DNA of 29,542 nt. It comes from Pseudobowmanella sp964228145 (GTDB lineage: Bacteria; Pseudomonadota; Gammaproteobacteria; Enterobacterales; Alteromonadaceae). Where the stretch lies: contig CAXQZJ010000107.1 of the NCBI GenBank assembly GCA_964228145.1, positions 1 through 29,542 on the forward strand. The letters are read 5' to 3'. The position numbers were made by a program, and so were the translations under genes. A model generated the notes under the pieces. The model did not search any database, had not been told where the DNA came from, and saw only the letters and a program-made list of their open reading frames with translations. Positions 1 to 7,730 of the stretch are shown one piece after another (the first letter of the stretch is position 1; each line of letters opens with the position of its first letter).

Positions 1-59
1 CTGGTGCTAAAACCACAGTGTACCGCTATAGTTATGGTTCGGGTCAAGCCTTTGGTTAG

Positions 60-238
60 AACACCCAGAGTGCCGCTGCCTAGTGATTGCCCATGAACCG
101 AAAGTTCAGGGCGGAACTATCATGGTTGCCGCAGGCTTCTCGATACGAGTCGAGCTTGCACAAAAACAACGCAATCAAATTCCTGGTTAAAAAGCATCGG
201 CCGGGGACGTTACTAAGCTGGCGAACACCCCAGGCGAT
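60..238 (-). ncRNA. ssrS: 6S RNA (ssrS), regulator of sigma70 RNA polymerase
   Basis: 6S RNA mimics an open promoter and sequesters sigma70 RNA polymerase in stationary phase. The minus strand aligns by eye with E. coli ssrS: the 5' part shares TGTTCGC, then AGT, CCCC and GCCGAT in the same order; the middle has CGAGAAGCC; the 3' part has a GGTTCA block before the closing arm. The ends close a ten-pair helix (GCCTGGGGTG near 226-235 with CACTCTGGGT near 63-72, including G-U pairs), as expected of the 6S terminal stem. A TATAAT box lies just upstream. The length of about 180 nt is normal. Neighbouring ygfB is the usual partner region, but zapA is not between them. Both ends are estimated to within a few bases. 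Confidence 0.88.
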
Positions 239-244
239 GATCCT

Positions 245-250
245 ATTATA
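245..250 (-). promoter_or_regulatory. -10 box of the ssrS promoter
   Basis: A perfect TATAAT on the minus strand, about seven bases before the inferred 6S RNA 5' end near 238. No good -35 hexamer is visible at 16-18 bp spacing. The start point is inferred from spacing and from homology of the 6S 5' end. Confidence 0.6.
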
Positions 251-354
251 CAAGCTAACCCGTCTGACTTGCCAGTGAAGCTGACAATGATTGGGTGAAA
301 TTGTCCTTCATGGTAGGATAAGTGTCAGATTTGACGAACAATTGAGCGATAAAC

Positions 355-915
355 GTGAGTAAAGATTTTGAAACCCTGAGCGGCAGTTTGAACCGCGCCG
401 GAATCAACAGTGATGCGGCAGAGATGCAGGGCATTTTATGTGGCATGTTGGCCGGTGGCATGAAGCTGGAAAGCCGCAGTTGGTTAGAAGCATTGGCTGA
501 CTTTACCGCTCAGGGCGAAGCGTTCAGCGATGACATAAAAACTCAGCTTATCGCCCTCTATACTGACTTGTGCCAACAATTGCTGGGTAACGACTTTGGC
601 CTGACACTGATGCTCCCCGAGGACAATGCACCGATAAACGAACGCGGCCAATCTTTGGTGCGATGGGTACAGGGCTTTATGTTGGGCTTTGGCTTAGAGC
701 AAAATGATTTAACCAAGTGTTCAGAAGACGTAAAAGAAGCGCTGGAGGATTTTGCCGAGATCGCCCGCTTAGAAGAAGATATGTTGGACAACGAGGAATC
801 CGAGAAGGCCTTATATGAAGTCGCTGAGTACGTGCGTATCTCGGCGATGTTGTGCTTTAACGAACTAGGAAAAAGTGCAGAGGACCAACAATCAGAACCC
901 AAAACCCTGCACTGA
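355..915 (+). CDS. ygfB: YgfB/UPF0149 family protein
   Basis: A 186-residue UPF0149 (YgfB/YecA family) protein, close to the E. coli length of about 190. It shares the family pattern: an N-terminal AEMQGILCGMLAGG segment (E. coli AEMHGLISGMICGG), a central region around LVRWVQGFMLGFGL, an acidic C-terminal half with AEYVRISAMLCFNEL, and the E. coli-like C-terminal end TLH. In Pseudomonas a YgfB homologue affects ampC expression; here the function is unproven. The start is GTG at 355, which gives an N-terminus in family register, though the ribosome site is weak (TGAGCG, 343-348). It is the first gene of a pepP-ubiH-ubiI operon; pepP starts 7 bp after its stop. Confidence 0.9.
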   Translation: MSKDFETLSGSLNRAGINSDAAEMQGILCGMLAGGMKLESRSWLEALADFTAQGEAFSDDIKTQLIALYTDLCQQLLGNDFGLTLMLPEDNAPINERGQSLVRWVQGFMLGFGLEQNDLTKCSEDVKEALEDFAEIARLEEDMLDNEESEKALYEVAEYVRISAMLCFNELGKSAEDQQSEPKTLH

Positions 916-922
916 GTTGGTC

Positions 923-2233
923 ATGATAGCTATTGAAGAATTTGTCGCGCGTCGTGCGCGCTTGCGCGAGCAGTTACAAGCTAACAGCATTGCGGTTATT
1001 CCCTCAAATCAGGAAATCAGACGCAGCAGAGATACGGACTATCCGTTTCGTCAGGACAGTGACTTTTATTATTTGACCGGCTTTAATGAGCCCGATGCTG
1101 TGTTGCTGTTGACTGACCATGAATCCGTGCTGTTTTGTCGCAGTAAGGATCCTGAAATGGAAATTTGGCATGGCCGGCGATTAGGCCCAGATGCCGCGGT
1201 AACACAATTAAGTATCGACGAAGCCTACAACATTGAAGAACTGGCTGATGCGTTGCCGAGCTTTTTTGACGGTATGGATTGTGTTTATTATCCACTCGGT
1301 CATCAAGTATGGGCGGATGCCTTCGTGCTTGATGCTATCCGGGTATTAAAGGACGCACCGAAGCAAAGTAAACAGGCACCGCTGACGATCACTGATCCTC
1401 GACCGTACATTCATGAAATGCGCTTGATTAAATCGGCAGCAGAAATTGAAACTATGGCCCGTGCAGCAGCGATATCGGCCGATGCCCATAAACGTGCCAT
1501 GCAGGCGGTTCGGCCAGGTATGTATGAATACCAACTTGAGGCTGAGCTACATTACGGCTTTTCCCGTGCCGGTGCCAGGCAGCCAGCGTATGGCACCATA
1601 GTGGGTGGCGGCGTAAACGCTTGCATTTTACATTACACAGAAAATAGTGATGTGCTTAACGATGGGGAGCTGGTGTTAATTGATGCCGGGGGTGAGCTTG
1701 ACGGTTATGCCGCCGATATTACCAGAACATTTCCAATCAATGGGCGCTTTAGTCGGGAACAGGCTGCGCTATACCAATTGGTGTTGGATGCACAACACGC
1801 TGCGTTAGGCGTAATCAAACCCGGAGCGACACTGTCTCAAGCCACCGATGCCTGTGTGCGCACTCTGGTCGCTGGGTTACTCGAGCTGGGGCTGTTGCAA
1901 GGCAACCTCGATGAAGCCATTGAGCAAAAAACTTATCGCAGATTTTTTATGCACGGTTTGGGTCACTGGCTGGGGCTGGATGTGCATGATGTGGGGCGAT
2001 ACCGGTTAGATGATCAGGAACGGCCTTTTGAGCCGGGTATGGTTTTGACGGTGGAACCCGGTATCTATGTAGCTGAAGATGCTGATGTGGATCCAAAATG
2101 GCGTGGCATAGGTATACGTATTGAAGACAATATCGTGATAACGGAGCAGGGGTACGACAACCTGACTGCCGACGTTCCTAAACAGATAGAAGACATTGAA
2201 GCATGGCAGGCACAGCGTCCCAATTTGATTTAA
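923..2233 (+). CDS. pepP: Xaa-Pro aminopeptidase PepP (aminopeptidase P II)
   Basis: A cytoplasmic dinuclear-manganese peptidase of the M24B family that removes N-terminal residues preceding proline. The 436-residue protein (E. coli 441) has the N-terminal creatinase-like domain (about 1-165) and a pita-bread catalytic domain. The metal ligands are visible as D254 and D265 (LIDAGGELDGYAADITR), H348 (GLGHWLG), E378 (TVEPG) and E401 (RIED); the catalytic histidines correspond to H237 (ILHYTEN) and H355 (DVHDVG). ATG 923 was preferred to an in-frame start at 875 because the latter lies inside ygfB and the protein from 923 matches the family N-terminus. The 3' end overlaps ubiH by 31 bp, so translational coupling is likely. 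Confidence 0.96.
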   Translation: MIAIEEFVARRARLREQLQANSIAVIPSNQEIRRSRDTDYPFRQDSDFYYLTGFNEPDAVLLLTDHESVLFCRSKDPEMEIWHGRRLGPDAAVTQLSIDEAYNIEELADALPSFFDGMDCVYYPLGHQVWADAFVLDAIRVLKDAPKQSKQAPLTITDPRPYIHEMRLIKSAAEIETMARAAAISADAHKRAMQAVRPGMYEYQLEAELHYGFSRAGARQPAYGTIVGGGVNACILHYTENSDVLNDGELVLIDAGGELDGYAADITRTFPINGRFSREQAALYQLVLDAQHAALGVIKPGATLSQATDACVRTLVAGLLELGLLQGNLDEAIEQKTYRRFFMHGLGHWLGLDVHDVGRYRLDDQERPFEPGMVLTVEPGIYVAEDADVDPKWRGIGIRIEDNIVITEQGYDNLTADVPKQIEDIEAWQAQRPNLI

Positions 2234-3396
2234 TAATTGCCGGTGGTGGTGCAGCAGGTTTATCGCTAGCATTGGCTACTGCTGGGCTTGGATTACGCAT
2301 AGCCATTGTTGAAGCTCGCGAATATGAGTCGCTTGAACCGCATCCTGGATTTGATGCACGAGCATTGGCATTGGCGAAATATTCTCAGCAAACGCTGGAT
2401 AGCTGGGGACTGAATATTGGTGGGATTGGCGAGCCGATTAAGCAAATTAAAGTTACCGACCAAGGCTATGTAGGTCAGTGTCAGATGCATCATCATGAGT
2501 ACCAGTTAGATGCTCTGGGCTATGTGGTGGAAATGGCGCGCTTAGGGTGGCAATTGAGGGAACGCCTCGACAACGTCGAAATCACTTGGTTTTGTCCGGA
2601 TTCGGTGGTTGAGTTGTCGTATCGTCAGGACGCCGTGACGGCAAGCTTGCAAAGTGGTCAGCAGATTGAGGCTAGGCTACTGGTTGTAGCGGAGGGTCCG
2701 TTGGGCACCACAGCGAAGCTGGCAGGCGCTGAATTCCAGCATGAGGATTATCAGCAAACAGCAATTATTACAAATGTCCAATTAACCCATGCTCATCAAG
2801 GCGTCGCTTACGAGCGCTTCACTGAACATGGGCCTTTGGCGTTGTTGCCAATGACCAAACAACGCATGTCATTAGTATGGACGGCAGACCCGGAGCATGC
2901 AGCGGCACTGATGGAACTATCGGATGCTGATTTTATTGCGCAACTTCAAGACGCATGTGGTTACGCGCCGGGTCTTATAAATCAGGTTGGTAAAAAGTAC
3001 AGCTATCCCCTCGCTCTGGTGACTGCAGAGCAGCACGTGCTTCACCGTACCGTATTGATTGGGAACAGTGCCCACACGTTACACCCTATCGCCGGACAAG
3101 GCTTTAATCTGGCTTTGCGGGATGTCGCCGTGTTAGCCGGCATGCTGGCAACGGCAAGTGAACAACTTGGCAGTTACCGCTGGCTGAGGCAGTATCATCA
3201 GGCGCGCCAAGTTGATCATCAAAGGGTGATTCAGTTCACAGATGGCTTAGTGCGGGTGTTTTCAAATCGTAATCCTTTACTTGTTTGTGGGCGTAACTTT
3301 GGTCTGAGTCTGATGGCTGCGTTGCCCGGGGTAAAGCATCGTCTTGCAACCCAGGCTATGGGACTATTCGGTCAAGCCGACAACGGGAGTCAGTAA
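2203..3396 (+). CDS. ubiH: 2-octaprenyl-6-methoxyphenol hydroxylase UbiH
   Basis: An FAD-dependent aromatic monooxygenase that hydroxylates the ubiquinone ring (C1 step in E. coli) within the Ubi complex. The 397-residue protein starts with the Rossmann FAD loop GGGAAG (14-19), has EPHPGFDARALALA (45-58) as in E. coli UbiH (HPGFDGRAIALA), and HRTVLIGNSAHTLHPIAGQG (281-300), with the GN-for-GD change also typical of UbiH. The second FAD motif, usually DG, reads AEG at 163-165. It starts inside the end of pepP and stops just before ubiI. Distinction from UbiI and UbiF rests on the GN motif, the HPGFD segment and its place before ubiI. Confidence 0.93.
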   Translation: MAGTASQFDLIIAGGGAAGLSLALATAGLGLRIAIVEAREYESLEPHPGFDARALALAKYSQQTLDSWGLNIGGIGEPIKQIKVTDQGYVGQCQMHHHEYQLDALGYVVEMARLGWQLRERLDNVEITWFCPDSVVELSYRQDAVTASLQSGQQIEARLLVVAEGPLGTTAKLAGAEFQHEDYQQTAIITNVQLTHAHQGVAYERFTEHGPLALLPMTKQRMSLVWTADPEHAAALMELSDADFIAQLQDACGYAPGLINQVGKKYSYPLALVTAEQHVLHRTVLIGNSAHTLHPIAGQGFNLALRDVAVLAGMLATASEQLGSYRWLRQYHQARQVDHQRVIQFTDGLVRVFSNRNPLLVCGRNFGLSLMAALPGVKHRLATQAMGLFGQADNGSQ

Positions 3397-3397
3397 T

Positions 3398-4597
3398 ATG
3401 CAATCAGTAGATGTGGTGATCGCCGGCGGCGGTATTGTTGGTTTAACATTAGCCGTTGCGTTAGCTGAGTTGCCCATCAATATTTTGGTATTGGAGCCGG
3501 AAAATCCCGAGTCTAACAACGATTCCCGAGTGCCTGTCCGAGTCAGTGCCTTCAATCGTGCCAGCCAACAGTTATTGCGCCGACTTGGAGTGTGGCAACG
3601 GATTTCCGCTGACGACATTGCGGGCTATTCCCATATGCATGTGTGGGAGCAAGACAGCATGGGGAGTATCGAATTTGATTGCCCGCCCGGTCAGGGACCC
3701 GAATTGGGCCATATTATTGCTAACGATGCAGTTCGGCGTGCTTTGCTAGCCCGCTTACAACCATGCACGAATGTGTCGTTGGTCAATGCACGTTTAAAGC
3801 AGTTTCATCAGGGTAGCAAAGAAGCATTTCTGACGCTGGATAATGGCGATATGGTCAGTTATAGCCTGCTGGTCGGTGCCGATGGTGCAAACAGTGTTGT
3901 CAGAAAGCAAGCTGACTTTGCATTAACTTTTTGGGATTATCAGCATACGGCAATTGTGGCTACAATTAAGAGCCAACAGCCCCATCAAAATACAGCCCGG
4001 CAGGTGTTTACGTCATCTGGGCCGCTGGCTTTTTTACCGCTGGCCGACCCGTATCAGTGTTCCATAGTATGGTCTCAACAAACCGAGCAAGCTGATGCTT
4101 TATTGGCTATGTCCGAGACTGCGTTTAATCAAGCGCTGACTGCGACATTTAACGCGACATTAGGGGTGTCAGAGTTGGTCACTGACCGAGTGAGTTTTCC
4201 ATTGAGAATGCGCTATGCGCGACAATGGATAAAGCCTCGTGTGGCCATCATTGGTGACGCCGCGCATACCATCCATCCCTTGGCGGGTCAGGGTGTCAAT
4301 TTGGGCTTGATGGATGCGGCCGCATTGGCGCAAACATTAACCGTTGTGCATCACAAACAAGGCGACCTCGGTGAAGTCAGGCATTTGCGCGCCTTTGAAC
4401 GCTGGCGTAAAGCCGATGCAATGGAAATGTGTGCGGCGATGGAAGGGTTTAAGCGCTTATATGCAAGTCAGTTACCCGGTTTAAAGTTGGTTCGTGGTGT
4501 GGGTATGCGTATGCTCGACCAGCTGCCGGGCATTAAAAACATTGCTATTCAGCAGGCGATGGGATTATCCGGCGATCTACCAGAATTGGCCAAATAA
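3398..4597 (+). CDS. ubiI: 2-octaprenylphenol C5-hydroxylase UbiI (VisC)
   Basis: The second FAD monooxygenase of the operon, paralogous to UbiH; UbiI performs C5 hydroxylation in ubiquinone synthesis. The protein has 399 residues (E. coli 400). It carries GGGIVG near the N-terminus (10-15), the GADGANS motif (160-166) and the GD motif as GDAAHTIHPLAGQG (286-299). The chosen ATG is one base past the ubiH stop, with a GGGAG ribosome site at 3385-3389; a longer reading frame from 3344 would lie within ubiH. It ends the ygfB operon at a perfect hairpin. UbiF is a less likely alternative, since ubiH-ubiI adjacency is the standard arrangement. Confidence 0.92.
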   Translation: MQSVDVVIAGGGIVGLTLAVALAELPINILVLEPENPESNNDSRVPVRVSAFNRASQQLLRRLGVWQRISADDIAGYSHMHVWEQDSMGSIEFDCPPGQGPELGHIIANDAVRRALLARLQPCTNVSLVNARLKQFHQGSKEAFLTLDNGDMVSYSLLVGADGANSVVRKQADFALTFWDYQHTAIVATIKSQQPHQNTARQVFTSSGPLAFLPLADPYQCSIVWSQQTEQADALLAMSETAFNQALTATFNATLGVSELVTDRVSFPLRMRYARQWIKPRVAIIGDAAHTIHPLAGQGVNLGLMDAAALAQTLTVVHHKQGDLGEVRHLRAFERWRKADAMEMCAAMEGFKRLYASQLPGLKLVRGVGMRMLDQLPGIKNIAIQQAMGLSGDLPELAK

Positions 4598-4624
4598 CAA
4601 AGCCGCGATTGCGGCTTTGTTTTG
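4596..4624. terminator. Rho-independent terminator between ubiI and gpmA
   Basis: A perfect 11-bp stem (AACAAAGCCGC / GCGGCTTTGTT) with a GATT loop at 4607-4610, followed on the plus strand by a run of T. It begins within the ubiI stop codon. gpmA converges on it and ends 12 bp away; on the minus strand the stem is followed by TTATTTGG, so it may serve both directions. Confidence 0.85.
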
Positions 4625-4635
4625 ACTAGGCAGTC

Positions 4636-5382
4636 CTATTTGGCTTTACCTTGTTTGGCAACAGCATCCATCATGGCTTTGATTTGCTCTGGATCGCCGA
4701 GGTATTGCTTACTGATCGGTTTGAGATCCTTATCCAGTTCATAAACCAGCGGCACACCGGTGGGAATATTCAATTCGAGAATTTCCTCGTTACTCATCTC
4801 ATCTAAGTATTTGACCAGTGCACGCAGACTGTTGCCATGGGCTGCAATGATACAGCGCTTGTTGGCTTGGATGGCGGGGCTGATGACGTCATGCCAATAG
4901 GGCAGAACACGATCTATGGTCAGTGCTAAAGATTCTGCTTTGGGTAATGCGCGGGGATCAATACCCTGATAACGTGGATCATGGGCTGGGAAGTGCTCAC
5001 TGTCTTCACTGACCGCCGGTGGCGGGATATCAAAGCTTCTGCGCCAAATCTTAACCTGATCGTCGCCATGCTTAGCAGCGGTTTCAGCTTTGTCTAAACC
5101 GGTCAATGCACCATAGTGGCGTTCGTTGAGGCGCCAGTGACGCTCAACCGGTAACCACATTTGATCCATTTCCTCGGTAATCAGGTTTAAAGTTCGGATA
5201 GCGCGTACCAAGACAGAAGAGAACGCTTGATCAAAGACGAAGCCTGCTTCTTTGAGTAATTTACCGGCATTCTTTGCCTGTGCCACACCGGTATCGGTTA
5301 AATCTACGTCATGCCAACCAGTAAATCGGTTTTCGCGGTTCCATTGGCTTTCGCCATGTCGAACCAGGACCAGTTTGTACAT
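4636..5382 (-). CDS. gpmA: 2,3-bisphosphoglycerate-dependent phosphoglycerate mutase
   Basis: Interconverts 3- and 2-phosphoglycerate in glycolysis and gluconeogenesis using a phosphohistidine. The 248-residue protein (E. coli GpmA 250) starts with the RHGES motif; catalytic H9 is phosphorylated, and R60, E87 (LNERHYG) and H182 (AAHGNS) complete the active site. The conserved RRSFDIPPP segment lies at 114-122. A strong AGGAG precedes ATG 5382. It stands as a single gene between the ubiI terminator and cpxA, on the cpxA strand and 94 bp downstream of it. Some read-through from cpxRA cannot be excluded. Confidence 0.96.
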   Translation of the reverse strand: MYKLVLVRHGESQWNRENRFTGWHDVDLTDTGVAQAKNAGKLLKEAGFVFDQAFSSVLVRAIRTLNLITEEMDQMWLPVERHWRLNERHYGALTGLDKAETAAKHGDDQVKIWRRSFDIPPPAVSEDSEHFPAHDPRYQGIDPRALPKAESLALTIDRVLPYWHDVISPAIQANKRCIIAAHGNSLRALVKYLDEMSNEEILELNIPTGVPLVYELDKDLKPISKQYLGDPEQIKAMMDAVAKQGKAK

Positions 5383-5476
5383 TCTCTATTCTCCTGAATA
5401 ATGCGCCTGAAAATCAGTCTGCAAGAATACGGGCACTGGAGGCAAAAATCTATTCCAGCGTGCGATTTCAACGCGA

Positions 5477-6868
5477 TTAATCAGATTGGGTTAGTGGCAG
5501 CTCAACAGTAACAACCAAGCCACCTGCCGGACCGTTGTTGGCTTTTATTTCGCCACCATGAGCATGAATTGCACGCGAGGCGATCGCTAGCCCAAGGCCG
5601 ACACCACCACTGTCCCTGTCACGGGCGTCACTGGTACGGTAGAAAGGGCTAAACAATTTGCCAAGCTGGTGGCTGTCTACACCTTTGCCGTCGTCTGCAA
5701 TGTCGATGACCAGATGATTGGTTTGTTGATGCAGGGTGACGTGAATAAAGCGGTCGGCGTATTTGATCGCATTTCTGAGCACATTTTCCAATGCACTGGC
5801 CAGCAAACGAATATCGCCATGTAAGGTAAAGGCACTCTCGCCATGCAGCGCAATCTCTTTGCCAATCGACTGAGCCTCGAAACGTGCATCCTGCATAACC
5901 GGCTCGAGCAATTCATTCAGACCAAAATCACTGAAGTTTTTGCTGTGTTGATTATCAAGCCTGGCCAGGGTTAGTAGCTGATTGAGCATGGTATCAATCA
6001 GGCCAGCTTCCTTCTCTATGCGCTTAAGCACCAAGCTACCTTCACCGAATTGCTGTTCCGCTAACGCGATGGCCAACTGCATGCGGGTTAACGGTGTCCT
6101 GAGCTCATGAGAGATATCGGATAAGATCCGCTGTTGCCGCTCAAGCATGTCTTCAACCCGGTGGGCCATAAGGTTAAACTCGGTCGCCAGTTGACCGAAT
6201 TCATCGCGTCGCTTTGCGGTAGCCACATCTTGATGTGATAGGTTGCCTGCGCCCATTTGTCGCGCATGTTTTTGCAATGATTTTAATGGTTTAACCAGTG
6301 AACGGGCGAGTAACAGACAGGGTAAGGCACTTAGACTTAAAGCTAAAATCAAGAGCAGCCAGGGATATTGTTGGCGCAGATCCCGCCATCTGTCCGGTGG
6401 CAACATTCGGCCGATAAACAAGGCATATTGTTGATTGTCGAGAACTAAGGATGTTGGTCCGTAAAATCGCCAACGACTGAAAGACACTGTAACCGGACGT
6501 TGAAATTCTACCGCTTGTTCAAATGCTGCAGAGCCTCGAAACTCTCTTTCTGGAATGGCGCTGATGATGCGTTTGTCTTCGAGGCGGTATAACACCGGGT
6601 GAGTGTTAGTACGCATGCCGATGCGTCCCAGAGCGTCACGTATATCACGTCGACTTCTGGAATTATTAATCAGTGCGGCGATGGCCTCTTGCTTAGTTTG
6701 CAGCCACTGCAAATGCTTTTGGCTCAACGGCTTGATTTGTGGGCTGTCGTTAAACTGCCTGGTTACCATAGCGGTAACAGTCAGGGTAAGTAATAAAGTA
6801 AACCAGAACCATAAGAATAACCGGCCAAACAGATGATTAACCGGATTAATTCGTCGCATCCAATTCAT
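5477..6868 (-). CDS. cpxA: Envelope-stress sensor histidine kinase CpxA
   Basis: Inner-membrane sensor kinase partner of CpxR. The 463-residue protein has a first membrane segment (about 13-35), a periplasmic sensor region (36-167), a second membrane segment (about 168-190), a HAMP linker (190-245), a HisKA domain with phospho-acceptor H254 (SDISHELRTPL), and an ATPase domain with the N box near ENVLRNAIKY (361-370), G1 DDGKG (392-396) and G2 GVGLGLA (422-428). The segment PFYRTSDARDRDSGG closely matches E. coli CpxA (PFYRTDEARDRESGG). Its ATG overlaps the cpxR stop as ATGA, so the two are co-translated. The periplasmic region diverges from E. coli, so the signal sensed may differ. Confidence 0.93.
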   Translation of the reverse strand: MNWMRRINPVNHLFGRLFLWFWFTLLLTLTVTAMVTRQFNDSPQIKPLSQKHLQWLQTKQEAIAALINNSRSRRDIRDALGRIGMRTNTHPVLYRLEDKRIISAIPEREFRGSAAFEQAVEFQRPVTVSFSRWRFYGPTSLVLDNQQYALFIGRMLPPDRWRDLRQQYPWLLLILALSLSALPCLLLARSLVKPLKSLQKHARQMGAGNLSHQDVATAKRRDEFGQLATEFNLMAHRVEDMLERQQRILSDISHELRTPLTRMQLAIALAEQQFGEGSLVLKRIEKEAGLIDTMLNQLLTLARLDNQHSKNFSDFGLNELLEPVMQDARFEAQSIGKEIALHGESAFTLHGDIRLLASALENVLRNAIKYADRFIHVTLHQQTNHLVIDIADDGKGVDSHQLGKLFSPFYRTSDARDRDSGGVGLGLAIASRAIHAHGGEIKANNGPAGGLVVTVELPLTQSD

Positions 6869-7557
6869 CGCAGCGTCTCAACAAAAATGTACCCTGCGCC
6901 ACGAATGGTTCTGATAATCTCGTGTTCATCAATTTCACTGCATTTTTTGCGCAAGTTACTGATATGCATGTCAATGCTGCGATCGAAAGGGGCGAGTTTT
7001 CGTCCCAATACTTTTTCGCTGATTTGATCTTTGCTGACCAGTTGCCCCGCTTGCTGCATTAGCAATTGCAATGTAGCAAATTCAGTACCGGTCAAACTGA
7101 GCGGCTGATCATGACACAATGCCTGTTGTGTTGCCGGATCAAGCAGTAGTGATGCGCTGCGTAAAGGCGCTGTTTTATCCCGTTGACTGGCTATTTTCTG
7201 GCGTCGGAGCATGGCTTTGATCCTTGCAGACAACTCCCGTGGATTAAACGGTTTTGGCAAATAATCATCAGCGCCCATTTCTAATCCTAAGATGCGATCA
7301 AGATCATCACCTCTGGCGGTTAACATGATCACGGGTGTCAGGACCTTTGGCCGTAAACGTTTTAATACCTCAAAACCATCCAGCTTTGGCATCATGACAT
7401 CCAGCAAAATGAGATCATACTGATGCTGTTGGGCCTGCATCAAGCCTTGTTCACCATCGCTGGCATGAGCGATGGCATAGCCTTGAGGGGTAAGAAATTC
7501 ACTCACCAGTGTGGCCAATTCAGCATCGTCGTCAATAAGTAGTATGTTCGCAGTCAT
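6865..7557 (-). CDS. cpxR: Envelope-stress response regulator CpxR
   Basis: An OmpR/PhoB-type response regulator of 230 residues (E. coli 232). The receiver domain (1-120) has the acidic pocket DDD at 9-11, phospho-acceptor D53 (LLLDVMMP), T80 (MLTARG) and K102 (LPKPF). The winged-helix DNA-binding domain (about 130-228) includes LTGTEFATLQLL and LAPFDRSIDMHISNLRKK, near-identical in pattern to E. coli CpxR (LTPFDRAIDMHISNLRRK). A GGAGG ribosome site precedes ATG 7557. It leads the cpxR-cpxA operon, divergent from the CpxP-like gene; the CpxR-like box at 7621-7636 lies in its upstream region and suggests autoregulation. Confidence 0.95.
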   Translation of the reverse strand: MTANILLIDDDAELATLVSEFLTPQGYAIAHASDGEQGLMQAQQHQYDLILLDVMMPKLDGFEVLKRLRPKVLTPVIMLTARGDDLDRILGLEMGADDYLPKPFNPRELSARIKAMLRRQKIASQRDKTAPLRSASLLLDPATQQALCHDQPLSLTGTEFATLQLLMQQAGQLVSKDQISEKVLGRKLAPFDRSIDMHISNLRKKCSEIDEHEIIRTIRGAGYIFVETLR

Positions 7558-7620
7558 GGGCTACCTCCGATGGTTATCATACCTCTTGTAGTGGCTGGGT
7601 AAACATTATCCTGACAGGGC

Positions 7621-7636
7621 TTTACACAAGATTTAC
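7621..7636 (-). promoter_or_regulatory. Putative CpxR-binding site between cpxR and cpxP
   Basis: On the minus strand the sequence reads GTAAA-N6-GTAAA (GTAAATCTTGTGTAAA), two exact half-sites of the known CpxR consensus (GTAAA repeated with a short spacer of about five). It sits in the 173-bp divergent gap between cpxR and the CpxP-like gene, about 95 bp before the CpxP start. A lone further GTAAA occurs at 7599-7603. A TATGCT at 7669-7674 could be the cpxP -10 box, but no good -35 accompanies it, as is common at activator-dependent promoters. Confidence 0.65.
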
Positions 7637-7730
7637 AAAGGCTTGGCGTTACTTTGCAATGAGCTGGCTATGCTACAGTTATCCCAATCGGAGCTGTCTT
7701 CGTCTGGGCAACAATGAATAGGAGCAAGTG

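Noticed and set aside
87..278. A 63-codon plus-strand frame at the left edge
   Set aside because: It overlaps the 6S RNA gene and its promoter, and has no protein-family signal.
255..461. A 68-codon minus-strand frame considered as a zapA candidate
   Set aside because: It overlaps the ygfB start and lacks any ZapA sequence pattern.
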